DNA of 64,000 nucleotides from Acholoe squamosa (lineage: Eukaryota; Annelida; Polychaeta; Phyllodocida; Polynoidae), in the NCBI GenBank assembly GCA_949317995.1, contig OX439044.1, positions 31,072,733 through 31,136,732 on the forward strand, read 5' to 3'. The notes under the pieces were generated by a model. The model did not search any database, was not told the origin of the DNA, and was given only the letters and a program-made list of their open reading frames with translations. A program made the translations under genes and the position numbers. This document shows positions 32,010 through 43,993 of this stretch, piece by piece (the stretch's first letter is position 1; the number at the start of each line of letters is the position of its first letter).

Positions 32010-33367
32010 ACCGAAGTCTACCCTTCGCCACGGATGCCTTTCTTTTCTGCAACTTTCTCGTCTTTTTTTTATCCTGAAATTAATCTGTTGTTCGACTGAG
32101 TCCTCAGAGACTGAGAAGTAGGGATCTTTCTGTGATTGGATTATATGAGTGATATCTGTCTTTGTGTAATCCTAGGTTCGGCTGATCTCCCCTCGTGCCA
32201 TTTTACAGCTAGGTATAGGCCGATAGTGGAAGCTATATAGATCTTCTATATATGAGCACTGCTATTGGGTCTAAGCAGGGATAAAATGATATACTAGTAC
32301 TAGTATCGTGTGTTGATTATTACACATGCTTTGGACATTCTATACATAGTAAAGATAGCAATATGAGTGTTCACATGAAACAAACCACAAGTCCTTAGAT
32401 TAAGCATGTAGAATGCCAATTTTAGATTATCGTGCAAAGTGAATTTGACACTCCGACCCTCTATCATACCCTAATGGAGAATCCCTTATTGTATTATTCT
32501 CCACACATGCTATAAATGTAAAGTGAAAGTAAACTGGGTCATTTAGGAACATTAAACAGGAACGTGCACTCAACTACATTTCTCGCTTAGATAAATAAAA
32601 CTGTTCAACAAATCCTGTCCAGAACATCTGCTCTCTGATATAACAAGACAGAAAACACAAAACAGTGGAGCACACACAGACACCCCTACTCACCACTTCA
32701 AAATTTGAGTTCCTTCGATCGATTTCTGGGATAAAAATTGGCAGGGCTCCAGCCTCATTTAGACCAACGCTGCCTTCTCAGTTCTCATTTCTTCTACTAG
32801 ATTGCAACAAAATGGACCACAGCCAATTTATGTTCAAAGGCAAAAGACCTAGCCCTTTGAGCCTACTGAAAACGTCTCAACGCAATAGTTGTGTGGAGGA
32901 GGTCGTGGATACTTTCAAACGCATCTTGACGTAGGAAATACTTAGGCTTTCCTACACTGCTTACATGACACTAAATCCCAGTCTCTGTAATCTAGGTTTT
33001 GGGATGGAAAATAGGTCTATAAATTCAATTGTTGACGTGATATTAATTACTTGCTATGACATCTGGTCCGTGACCATGTGTGTGTGTGTGTTGATGTCAT
33101 TTACAATGTGTAACAATTTTCCTAGAAGTCATAGACCTCCACGCCCCAACTCTTGACCAATAACCACTCAATAACAAACCGAGTGCACTCCCCATAAACC
33201 TAATGCTGACCTGCGAGGATCCCATCCACCGCTCGGACGCTCATCGATGGCTTCCCCCAAACCGTGAGTCAGAACTATAAAGGAAGTCGTAACATTTGCT
33301 TGACAAAACTGGAGAAGGGGATTAAGGGAACTTGGGGGAGCAGGATGCATGTCTCTAGGCTCCGGCT
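32010..33367. other. Intronic, no gene seen
   Basis: AT-rich unique sequence with a CTAGTACTAGTA microrepeat near 32292. Nothing else was recognised. Confidence 0.5.
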
Positions 33368-33384
33368 GCTCACGTGAGCACGTG
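33368..33384. promoter_or_regulatory. Two CACGTG E-boxes in a palindromic context
   Basis: GCTCACGTGAGC (33368-33379) is a perfect 12-bp palindrome, overlapping a second CACGTG at 33379-33384. The two cores are 8 bp apart. USF/MITF/Myc/HEY-type bHLH factors recognise CACGTG. Confidence 0.5.
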
Positions 33385-34086
33385 TGAGCTATTGCTTCCG
33401 GGTCGTTGACTATGTACAGTCAGACGCACAGTCTCTGACCTTAGTCTTGGTCAGTTGAGAAGGTTGAGGAAGGGAATGCATGCTCCACTGGTGGAATTCA
33501 TTCTTTGGGAGGTTTTGTATCCACGGAACTGTTTTCCCTTAGGAATTTTCCTCGCTGTACAAATATTTTACCATGAAATTTCATATGTACTGGAAATCAA
33601 CTGGTGATAGTATGCAAAATGATTTTGTAGATGTCGATTTAGACCTACATTTGAAATTAAGTGCCGTACAACGTTGTGGTCCTGGAAGTTCTTACACATA
33701 AACACACTGTTCTTTGTTTACATAATATCACTGCGTTGTTTATCTGTAGAATCATGTAGACATTAGTTGAGATGTACATTAGGACAGGGATCAGGGCACT
33801 GAACACAAGTAGGAGATTACGTGTGGTAAAGGAATCCAAGGGACGCTGCTGGGACAGGACGGACGCTGGCATTGTTTATTTACGTCGCGCCACGAAGCAC
33901 GTGACACGGCTTCGCGGAGAAAGACCGGTCTGTCCGTCCCCATGCCGCTCAGGGCCCGTGACTCAAAGGCTTTCTTCATGGAATTTCTCGGAAGAATTCC
34001 CGGTACTTGCAGGTACTTAACGGCTTCAGAAAGGGAGCCCAGTGTCCGCTGGTTGGGTCTGGTGGTCGGGATTAACTAGGACCGCG
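33385..34086. other. Intronic, CpG-rich towards its end
   Basis: From about 33840 CpG density is high and another CACGTG occurs near 33899. No exon was recognised. Confidence 0.45.
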
Positions 34087-34107
34087 GAGCTGCTCTTGGA
34101 GCTGCTC
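34087..34107. promoter_or_regulatory. Homotypic cluster B: tandem GAGCTGCTC
   Basis: Exact GAGCTGCTC lies at 34087-34095 and 34099-34107, with only 3 bp between the copies. Same motif as clusters A and C. Confidence 0.55.
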
Positions 34108-34861
34108 GCCAGAATAGGAGAGTTTACCAAAATGGGGACGTCAACGTAGTCTTGTATAAGGGAATAATCCTGCCTAAAACCAATGCTAAAAACCTTCTAA
34201 TGTCCCTGTGCCCCCATACTCTACCTACCCCTTGGTAAATCTCAATGCATTCTTCTTGCCCTGCCCTGTCGGACTATTAAAGCTACTTGTCCAACTCACT
34301 GATTCTCTCTCACTCACCCAATGCCCCCTACTTCGTCTTCTCATCATTCACGCCTTGCTATGTAGGTTATTGGGGATGGAAATGTTTCCTCACTGTCAAT
34401 GTATCTCACGAAGGAAATATTGAACAATTGTGTTTCTTATGTGCCTTCATGTCTTCAATGCTTTTTGGTAGCAGGTACCGAGAGGAGGAAAGTAGCAGCT
34501 TAGTATTTATCATTATCATAGGTCCAGCCCGAACCCAGGCAAACAGTCATCGGGCTTAGTGCTGAAGGACTGCCCTCTACAGTGTCTTTGGCTATTAAAA
34601 AAACGCCTTCTCTGTCAGACTACTAGTCACTTTTTACACTTAATATTACCCATTGATAGCAAACTAGGAATCAGGTTGTCTGTGGTGACTAGCACAGTGA
34701 CCTTTATCTGTGACCTTATTGGCCTGTGACCTGTTACCCTAGTCAGGTCATACATTATTCATGGCGTCTAAGGTGACTGGGCAAAGAGGGCTGGTTCTCC
34801 ACCAGTTTATGTCTACATAGACTCACTACACTAGTCACAGGGTGTAAACTGAGGACTGGCA

Positions 34862-34905
34862 TCATACAACCCTTAACGCTTTAAGGGCAGCATGATGCAT
34901 CATGC
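34862..34905. repeat. Solo unit related to the 38-bp minisatellite
   Basis: TTAACGCTTTAAGGGCAGCA, followed by TGATGCATCATGC, closely resembles the 13979-14010 array unit (TTAACGCTTTCGGGATGGCA, followed by TGATGCATTGATGC). The copy here ends in a perfect palindrome (34890-34905). Confidence 0.55.
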
Positions 34906-36816
34906 CTTTGAGACTGTATTACCATTAAGGCACTATGTGGATTTAAATTTCAGGGATGAAAGTCTTCTGGGTTTCCCCTGATTTCAGGGATTCTATGCTC
35001 TGAAGACCTATACATTCCTATATAAAACCTATATTGAAGGGGGTCTACTTCATCATTTCAGGGATTTTCTTTTTTTGCTCAGTCACTTTCATCCATGGGT
35101 TTTAATCCATGTACCAATGCATAAATTGGTTTACTCACTGTATATGACGTAGCCTAAAAAGGAGCCACACCTCACATACACCGAGTTGTTAATTTTAAGG
35201 TATGGCACACATGTACTCATAAAAGCCACACCGACAGCGAGAGATGATGAAATGATGCATGGTTTTATGAGATGGAAATAGTTCCTGGCCCCTATTCGCT
35301 TCCACTAAATAAAACCTGGCATACATAATAGAATGAAACAAGAGCCCGTGTGAACTTAGTCCAATAAATTGCCGGTGCAATATATGAGGTATGAAAGACA
35401 AAACACTTTTAGAGGAAAAAGGCTGCTGGGGTTCGGTATACGCTTAACACGATCTACACCGGCAAGATGGCGGTGGGAGCAGACCGCCGCAGGCCTGCTT
35501 TTTGTAATTCTCATGTAGGCTTAATATGATTTGTCGTGTGCTAGCTTGTGTTTCACCTTGAAAAAGGGCAGTCCATTTATACCACACGGGCCTTTAAATT
35601 ACCAGGGTAGTGCGCTGGTTTTCTTCCCTCCCCATGCGTCTGTAGTAACAGCGTCGTGATATCAGGAGATGGTACATTGTATCAGTTTGTGGTGTCTCTG
35701 AGGCAGTGAGAAAGCCCACTTGCAATCACCAGGGAGCCCAGAACAGAATCTATTTATATATTTTATTGTTACCAGGGAACTCAGACCATCACATAGCTTT
35801 TTACATAGAATTGTATGGGTTGCTATGGCTACAGACTGACATGTATATAGCACATGTCATTTCCATGTCTCTATAATGATAAAAAGGGAGGAAAGAGACA
35901 AAAAGATGGGTGTTATCATAGGGAATGTCTATGATGAAGTATGTGTGATTTTTAGCATAAAAAAAAGAATAAAGAATCCTTCTATACATACATGTACCAC
36001 TTTAGGTTGAGTGGGACACAGGAAATTTGAGATGAAAATCGCATTAAAAATGCTCAAACCATTATTTATAAGCCCTAATAACTAATTGGTAGAAAGGCTT
36101 GAGGGTTGGAGACAGGAAGCTTTTCCTATTTAGAAAAGAAAAGAAGGTTATTATATAGCAGATTGCATGGGTATTGTCATATGGATTATAACACACAGGG
36201 GTATTTATAGAACTGTCATATGGCAGGTAGGCCCTATTGTCTGTATGATGTATCTAGTAGCTCTAGTTCTCCAGGGTTCCTCTGAGAAGGGAATCTATAA
36301 GGCTCATTTCCCTGTGATTGATGCCAACTCTTTTGCTCATGTGTAAGGTATGGGGGGATCCCTCGTTTATCGCTCATGGCGCTAGCATCATTTTCAAATG
36401 TAGGCCTAACTGATGGCTTCATATATGCCCCGTGTCTTTTTACTCTCTGGGTTAATGCATCATTCTCAAAGCTGTAAAACAGATTGTCAATTATATCTAT
36501 GACTGTGCATTATGACGTATAAGTCTGTATACACCTTTTTAGGTTAATAGACATCTATTGCATGGGGCGTGTAAAGTGAAGTCAGTAACAGATTAGCACG
36601 TTAAGGGACAGATATTTCAACGTCATGGAATAGTGGATCATCATCATTCTGATAGACGATAAAAGGGTCCTGTAAGAACTTCCCATCCAACATCAGTCTT
36701 AGAGTATGAATAATAAAAAAAGATCTTGTGAATGTTTCCCATTCTACTTCAATCTAGACCAAACATTGACCAAAGCAATATCCTAAAGTAGACATTGTGA
36801 TGTTAGTTAAAGTAAC

Positions 36817-36826
36817 AGCAGACGAC
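36817..36826 (-). promoter_or_regulatory. GTCGTCTGCT motif
   Basis: Exact copy on the minus strand, context ATAAAAGTCGTCTGCTGTTA. Confidence 0.5.
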
Positions 36827-37662
36827 TTTTATACATTTTCCGGTCACATTCTCGGGCGGGGGTAATTTAATGGTTCCATGCACTTGTGTGCCTGTTTGGA
36901 GTAGGGTGGTGGGTAGGGTCATGTGTTGGGTGTGGGCTATCTGTCTGGAATCTATTGGGTATATTGGAACCAGCAGAGTTCAGTTTATTGGCTTAAGTCA
37001 GAGAGGGCCTGCCACGTGTCCACTTCAAGGGGGATTACTAATTCCATCACGAACTCCTTTGATAAAAGTAAAGCCTACATCCTGTGGTGGACTGTTAATG
37101 TTTCAGACAGCAAATTCAAATACAGGATACAAAAAAAAATGGAGGGAAGAATACATTGTTCAGAAGGGTGTTGATTGCTTCAAAGCTGGCCCTGACGTTA
37201 CATTATACACATCAATTCAGGGTTAAAATGGGAAAAGAAAGGGTGTTGGAATTGTGCGATTATGACGATTTAGGTGATCCTTTGACCAGAGTTGGAGAGG
37301 GACCGGGAACCAGTGTTGACCTACAACAGCCCCCTCTGGCGAGACGCTTGTGAGGTAGTGATACTGGTCCCAAGGCCTTCCGGTCCATTCCAGAGACGCC
37401 GCCCCACCAACCCCTCCCACATCCCATTTTCTTATAGTAGCGACTCCTTATCGGCGCCCCGCGTCACTAGGTGTTAGCCACAGGAACCAATCTGCCCCCT
37501 TTCTACAACTCTCCAAGCATACCTCTTGCATCCTAAAGGACTACCCATTCACGTCGGCTCAGTTCGGAGAGTGTAGTTTTGTGCGGTCAGCTTGGCCTGT
37601 TCGGGTTTGGCGGTGCGGGAGCCAATGTCTTTTACACTGTGCCCCTATCTCCGGGGGGCAGG

Positions 37663-37705
37663 GGATTATCGCCAGGGATTATCGCATAGCGTCCCGGATT
37701 ATCGC
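37663..37705 (+). promoter_or_regulatory. Triple GGATTATCGC cluster (Otx/K50 homeodomain-type)
   Basis: GGATTATCGC is exact at 37663-37672, 37676-37685 and 37696-37705, i.e. three copies in 43 bp. GGATTA (complement TAATCC) is the core bound by K50 paired-class homeodomains such as Otx and Pitx. The block sits in a CpG-rich segment (about 37370-37800). An anterior/neural enhancer is an inference. Confidence 0.55.
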
Positions 37706-38290
37706 CCACCTCCCACCCTGGAGGAAGAAGGAGGTGGCGGCTAGCGGCGTTGGCATCGCGCGGTGGCACGTGTCGGCGGCAGTGTGCTCTGTGCACTGAT
37801 AGCGGCCCACATATATAGGTCCCCACAGACAAGGGATTTTACTTTTTTTTGTACGGGGTGGGGTTGGGATGGACACAGATTGGGAGTCAGAGGTCATCCT
37901 CTCTGTGTGTGGAAGGGAAGGGTAGTGTCTATGTACATGTAGTTGATCTAGGAACCAAGCACTTTAATGTAAATCCAATACAATTCTGAAATTCCTGTAG
38001 TCCTACTTCATTCTGTGTCAAAATAACACAGCGTAATTCCAATAGGAACAGTTGGTCCAGACAATAAACGTTTATCTAACAGATTGAATGTTGCGAAGCA
38101 AATCATCGGTGGGCTTGGGGGGAAAAAGTCTTGAGATAAGCGGCAAATCAGTAATGGAATGTGCAGACACAGACAAACTCCCCTAAAACAGCACAAATAC
38201 CAATGTGGACACACTTAACAAGCTTTCTCCATTGAGGGCCGGAAACGCTGGGCTGCTCGAGCAACTCGCCCTCCCACTTGCTCAGTAAAC
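37706..38290. other. Intronic, no gene seen
   Basis: CpG-rich until about 37800, then AT-rich. Nothing recognised. Confidence 0.45.
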
Positions 38291-39126
38291 GAGCGGCTCA
38301 TGACTTGGAATAGCACACAGGGAGTGTTTGAGCTGCCCTTTGTGCTGTTTGGATCGTCTTGCACTGTAAAACAGGTGTCCTTTAGTTGTAGTATAAAGGA
38401 ACTACATTGAGTGGCCCTGTCTATATGACAGTGACCCAGTCTGAGCAGTTGCCGCTGCCTCCTGTAATGAACACTGAATCGGCGTGAGCAGCTCCGAAAC
38501 CATTTCTTCTGCTCGTTGTGCAGCGTATAGAATTGATTCAATGGTCGAAGCAACCACAGAAATCTGGATATAATCAATAGCCTAAATTGGACTTTGACAT
38601 AAAATGTTTGTGAGCATCTCCAGTCTTTCTGATTTCACCATTTGCTCAGAGTAGCTCGGGGCCTCTGGTGAGCTGCTCTCCTAGTGCTAAATAAGTAAAG
38701 GCTTCTCACTGCTCCTACCGATCCGGCTGAATGCACAGTCGGTGGCGTGTGAGAGCGATCAAATTGATTGATGAAACTGTTTGAATGATTTAATACGACC
38801 CACTGCATTTGACTGTAACACTTAATGATTAAACTAGATTTACGCTTCATGGATTATTTCCACCCAAGAACTAATGTTTGTATCATGATGCGAGCTGCTC
38901 CCAGCCCTTACTCTCTGCCTGAGCTATTGTTGAGCAAAGCAGGGGGCATGGTTTTTGTAAGGTATTGATCTGAGCTACTCAAAGAAGAGGTAGTGATGTC
39001 TTAATTTGTTGATCCTGTGTAAACATATCCTCCCTACAGATAGCCCTCTTGTATCCTATTTGTGAGTACCTCAGCTTCTGCTCGGTCTATAGATTGTATA
39101 GAAATGTATAGGCAAAAGAGCAGCTC
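38291..39126. promoter_or_regulatory. Homotypic cluster C of GAGCAGCTC/GAGCTGCTC
   Basis: Exact 9-mers lie at 38486-38494, 38670-38678, 38892-38900 and 39118-39126. Near copies lie at 38291 (GAGCGGCTC), 38649 (GAGTAGCTC) and 38972 (GAGCTACTC). Looser forms (GAGCAGTT near 38442, GAGCTATTG and TTGAGCAAAGC near 38920) are interspersed. Otherwise unique sequence. Confidence 0.55.
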
Positions 39127-41166
39127 ATGTCAAGCCTTATTAAATGTTGGGTCCTGTTACATTTTTGCCGCAGCAACATGCTGTTTTATTCTACATGTAA
39201 ACAAGTAGGTGGTGGGATATCAATAGTCTACCTGTATAGACAGCTGGAAATGTTACCCAGAGTCGGTCGCATGTTTACATGGTGAAGTATTTTGTCATAA
39301 CCCCTTGTGTAATTGACATGTTGTCTTTTTTTATCTTTGTCTATTTTATATTCCAAAATCTTCATAAAACAGCATTTTATCAGAAGAGAAGATAGATATA
39401 GCATTGTATTCGCGTATATAGAGGAGAAGAGCATGACATCTTTCATTTAGGTAGTCATTAGAAGTAGGAATGTGGAATTAAAGAGATAGATCTGAGAAAA
39501 TATGGAAACAAATGATACTACTCGCTGGTAGCTCCAATGACGTATGTTCGTACGTCTATGGATATGGATGACGCCGGAAACCAGTCCGCCACACGTCAGA
39601 TTGCCGACCCCCCTGGAGGAAACTCAATATAAGAAGTTGGTCTGGAGGTCGTCAGGGCGGGCCACACTGAATGAGGGGAGGGTACAGTCAGTGGGAGGTA
39701 GACAAGATAGTGTCACGGCGGGAACCAGCAGGAAGCCATGAGTTCACTCTTCAAGCAGACCACGGCAATAATGCATAACCAAACATGTTCTGATGCCAGC
39801 AAAGTTCTGCTTGTGGTGCGTTCTAGTATTCCCGAGGAGCTACATGTATGTGTTTTGGTCTTATTTGTAGGCCACTCTACCACATGGACTCTCAGATATA
39901 CTGTAAAATAAAATGTCGTCTACAAGACAAACGGACATTGCATTTGAACACAGCATATATACGTGTACTGACTCGGTACTATGTAGATCTATATAGGTAT
40001 CCATTGAATGGCTAACCAGCTAACGGGTCAGCTGAATGTCGTCTGGTTGCAAACCCAGTCCATTGATTCGCGCCAAATATTGACATGTTTGTGTTTGTAG
40101 GTCTCCAGTAGATGGGGGAATAGGCTGATTATGGGCATGTGGTTAGAGGTTCAGAGAAGGCCAAAGCAAGATAATTTGCGTTCAAGATGGCAGCCGAAGG
40201 GGCCACAGAAGGGGGGGGGGGTAAGTGAGACCAGTTTGGAAATTTATGACACTGAACATTTTGTATCCACATCGTGAACCGGTAAGGGACAATTGGATAC
40301 AAGGGCCGCCCGTGTGTATGCTTAAACAGTGGACCAAATGAAGCCGGGCTGGGGCAATGAAAGGGGGAGTGCCTATGCAGCAGATACAATAGAACCGAAG
40401 GTGGAGCACCGACAAATAGACATAGGTCATGTACAGAATGGGCCAACCAGACTAGGCTAATATTTCAACGTCGCAAACAGCCGACTGACCCCCGAAACGG
40501 CCCGACCGACCTTCCCGGACGTCCGGGGGAAGGAAGGGTCCGATCGAGCACTAAGTGAGGAAGGCATGGGAAGGAGTAGTAGGCCATGGAGGAGGTAGAG
40601 AACCTTCACAGGTATGGGTGCACGAGCCACTGTTGTTGTGCCTTAAGACATTACTCCATATACTACTTACACAAGCGTCTATCTACAGTCCTCGGAGTGT
40701 TAGTAGGTCAAAGGGCCGCACGGGGAGCGGTCATCTGAGGTCATAGTGTAGCTGCTGAAGCGTGCAGCGATAAGGTCAAGTTGAAATTCGTGTTAAAAAC
40801 CTAATGTAGAGATCTGTATTGAGTCTTAGTGGTAAGTAGGCTGACAGGCAAATTGAACTCTACCATGAAATATCAGTCCTTAGAATGAATTACCGGTGCA
40901 TATTTTCTATCAGCCAACATGCCATCACCTTGCCAGATCATGTTGCTGTTTTGGTAGTGGGATAGAGAACTACCCGTCCTCAAAATGACCCACTAGCCTA
41001 TAGCTTTTCATCATACTTGTCACATATCATCCAGAGAGGCAAGCCAGAACCGAATAGAGGAGGAACGATCTAAAATCCTCTCTCAAAAGTATACAAATTG
41101 CCGTACCATGTAGTGACAAATGGACTGAGGGAGAGGGTAATGTGTAAAAACGCCGGTAGGGACCAT
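39127..41166. other. Intronic, no gene seen
   Basis: CpG-rich patches lie at about 39538-39720 and 40465-40550, and a YY1-like CAAGATGGC near 40183. One-mismatch or looser GTCGTCTGCT variants occur at about 39915 and 40038. No exon was recognised. Confidence 0.45.
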
Positions 41167-41204
41167 TGACGTACGTCTACGTCCGTGGACGTATGTGTAC
41201 GTCA
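41167..41204. repeat. 38-bp near-palindrome of ACGT words
   Basis: Arms TGACGTACGTCTACGTCC and GGACGTATGTGTACGTCA around GT pair except for two positions. TGACGTA occurs at both ends, so it could bind bZIP dimers. A looser relative (TGACGTATGTTCGTACGTC) lies at about 39538-39556. Confidence 0.7.
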
Positions 41205-41608
41205 CGAGGGGCGCCATCCCGTGGGAGGAAACCTGATCACGGCAGTAAAGAAGCCCCCACTTCCCTCTTCAGCGGGCCTCTGTCGACCAAGACTCTCAAC
41301 ACTCGACTTGAGAGCGTAAATTCTACTTGTATACAGGTTCCCTGGGCCTGGAGTCGGTGGGTGATGTATTCTAAGCAGGCTTGAAGGTTTGCTTATTGGC
41401 AGCATGAATTATGGATATGGTTACCGCACACACACTCAGCCTACCTTGTAACAGTCGGACTTGAATTTCAGTCTTGATATTTTGCTTCCCACCCCCTCCC
41501 CCAACGTTCAAGATCCAGAGACAGGTCGATTTATGTTTGATCTAAGACATTGGATAAAAGGGTGAAAAGCAGACGGCATTCATGCATTGATTCCCAGTGG
41601 AAACATAT

Positions 41609-41618
41609 AGCAGACGAC
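41609..41618 (-). promoter_or_regulatory. GTCGTCTGCT motif
   Basis: Exact copy on the minus strand, context AAATTGTCGTCTGCTATATG. A one-mismatch copy (AGCAGACGGC) lies 41 bp upstream at 41568-41577. Confidence 0.5.
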
Positions 41619-42452
41619 AATTTATTCCAACCAAATCAAACCACCCCACAATGATTCCACTGGTGTCCCATCCATCATGGGCACTGCTTATTAATAGTGT
41701 GTGCCTGGCCAACTAATGAATTTCATATGAATATGAAATACGGCGGCCGCAACATGACAATTCACTTACAAATAACCCTCACCCAAACATAAAATCACAT
41801 TTGCTTCATTGCTTATTTTAACACGGACCATCAACAGTTTAATCAGAGAATGAAAGCAGAATGAAAGAAGTGTATAGGCCTATACTAGCTATAGTATATA
41901 GCTTTCCTTGGCCGTACGTTTATAGCTATAGATTCTTAACATACCGTATAGAAATGCAGTTGTGCAATTAGTTGCACTTATGGGTGATTAGTCTAGCCAC
42001 TGAATCGAAATGGGTTTGATCCGGTCAAGTCATTTGTTATCATAGGATATTAAGGTGGACGACATTAAGCACTGGTACCTGGCTGGTGCCTACCGCGCCA
42101 AGGGGAATCCCACCGAGCACCATCGGGCTCGGCATTAGTCGGTGTCGCAGTGGACGGTAGTTACTGCTACTCTCTATTGAAGGTAATTAATCATGGATTG
42201 AAGCCATTTTGGAAATACCTACAAATAACAACATACCGTGTTCCAGCTAAGCCCCTTCAACCAGCCCCTTCAGGGGCCGGATTTTATACAATGGAAACGT
42301 AGGGGGAAATTCGGATCCTGTTGCTGTAGCGATTAGATTAAGATCCTGAATAGGATCGGCATTTTTAATTACCTTTAACCTATTTTTGTTCTAGATAAGC
42401 CTGTTTGTGTTGGAGTTCACCATTTCTGAAGAGCGGGTCTATTCTTAATGCG

Positions 42453-42462
42453 AGCAGACGAC
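42453..42462 (-). promoter_or_regulatory. GTCGTCTGCT motif
   Basis: Exact copy on the minus strand, context CCAAATGTCGTCTGCTCGCA. Confidence 0.5.
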
Positions 42463-43960
42463 ATTTGGCTTTGTCCACTTTGTCCAGCGCGCCCCCGTGA
42501 AAATGAGAATTGTGCAATTGGCTTAGGGAAGGAACCTGGGGTCGCCCACACCTGTAGTAATCGGAACAGCACCAATTGGGCCCGGTCAGGAGTTCAGAGG
42601 AGGAATGGGCCTTTAGGAGTTGGGGGGGGGGGAGGAGGAGGGGTGGTAATCCTGTATGAATTGTGACCGTCGTAATAGCATCAGACCCCCAAACCCCTAC
42701 AGAAGGAGGTTAGGCTCCGCCATGGTAAATCCCCAGGATTTACCTGCTTCAAGTGGTAAAAGGTCTTACACCAACAAACATGCCTAGGTAATGCTAAACC
42801 CTGAAGCCGCTGCTCCAGCTGCTACTAGACTCTGTCTAAGTCTAAGGTATGGTCAGTGCCATGCTGGGGACGGGGTTGGGGAGTCTATGATGTGGTCAAA
42901 CGCCTCACTGTAGGGAGTAGTATTATTACCTTGCTCCAATAGTCTTAATAAAAGGAGGAAATTGCACTTCCTGTGACAAAGTATGAAGAAACTCTCTGTA
43001 TCAATTTAGATGACCATTCAGTTAGGGAGATGGGGGTCTATATATTCTGCAGGTCATCAGTATATCCATGTAATAAAGTTCCTGATGTCAATTAACATAT
43101 TCAGCGTACTGACTAATAGTATTAAGGTCAATGGTTTCATTTGATCCTATTTCATGGTGCATGACCCTCCAGTGTTGTGAATTTAGTGTGGGTGGGGAAC
43201 TATAGTAGATAATACTACATACCAGAAAATTAGTAATGGTTTAAAAATAAGTATAAGCTGACCTTGGATATGACTCAACCACATATTTTCTCTAGCTTTT
43301 CACTGATAAGATATCAGTGATTTGTCCTTTTCTACTGATGAAATGTGTGGGAAAGTATCCCTTTTATGCCGAACAGCTCATTTCATCACATTGTTATTAT
43401 CAATTTTAAGTTTCCACAAACATCACTTTGATTACAATAAAGTATGCTTCCATAATAATACCATAAACCATAATAATCTGTAATATTATCAGAGACATAC
43501 TATTGTCAGCTTTTCTGTATACATTTGAATCACATTTCATTCTGTCCAACATTTTTATCAGAAACCAAATAAAACACTGTAAAATCAGACGTGTGGTTCA
43601 GCTAAGGTTTGCCTGTCTATACATAAAACCATATAGGCCGCTAGTCAAAGTGATCCAGAGTGGACTCTTGACTTACATTACTTTACCTTGTTTCTATTTG
43701 CCCCATGCTTGCACACCACCTCAACCCCTCTCTCACACAGTGGTCCACGGCCAAGTACACCTCTTCATAGCACGTATTGGGAGGAGAGAAATAGGTAAAA
43801 CCCGGTCAATGCGATTGGATTAGTCTCTCAAAGCTCCAGTGCCATTGGATTTGAAGTGCATGAAAGCAATTAAGCGATTTAGGATTGTCTGGTGTGTTTA
43901 TGTTGAATTGAATTTAGGATATTTGTGTTTATTTTATCACTATTGAATGATTTGATACTT

Positions 43961-43993
43961 ACCTTCTCCCTTTTTGTGTCTTTTCAGGTAAGT
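43961..43993 (+). promoter_or_regulatory. Candidate recursive-splicing (ratchet) site
   Basis: A long pyrimidine tract ends in TTTTTGTGTCTTTTCAG (AG at 43986-43987) and is followed with no gap by the consensus donor GTAAGT (43988-43993). A possible branch region TTGATACTTACC lies at about 43952-43963. Juxtaposed 3' and 5' splice sites of this strength are the hallmark of zero-nucleotide ratchet points in very long introns. This site lies about 40 kb into the inferred ephrin intron on the correct strand. It could instead be the end of an unrecognised exon. Confidence 0.5.

Larger units (their letters stand above)
34108..37662. other. Intronic, no gene seen
   Basis: This contains a 16-bp perfect palindrome GCATGATGCATCATGC at 34890-34905 and a YY1-like AAGATGGCGG near 35466. 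A GTCGTCTGCT copy lies at 36817-36826 (-). No exon was recognised. Confidence 0.5.
41205..43960. other. Intronic, no gene seen
   Basis: This contains two exact GTCGTCTGCT copies and one near copy, and a GC-rich block at about 42060-42165. A G-run lies near 42621. Short pyrimidine tracts are present but no exon was supported. Confidence 0.45.

Noticed and set aside
41960..42170. GGGTTTGATCCGG B-box-like word and a GC-rich block vaguely like 5S/SINE sequence
   Set aside because: Too little agreement with tRNA or 5S promoters to call an RNA gene or SINE.
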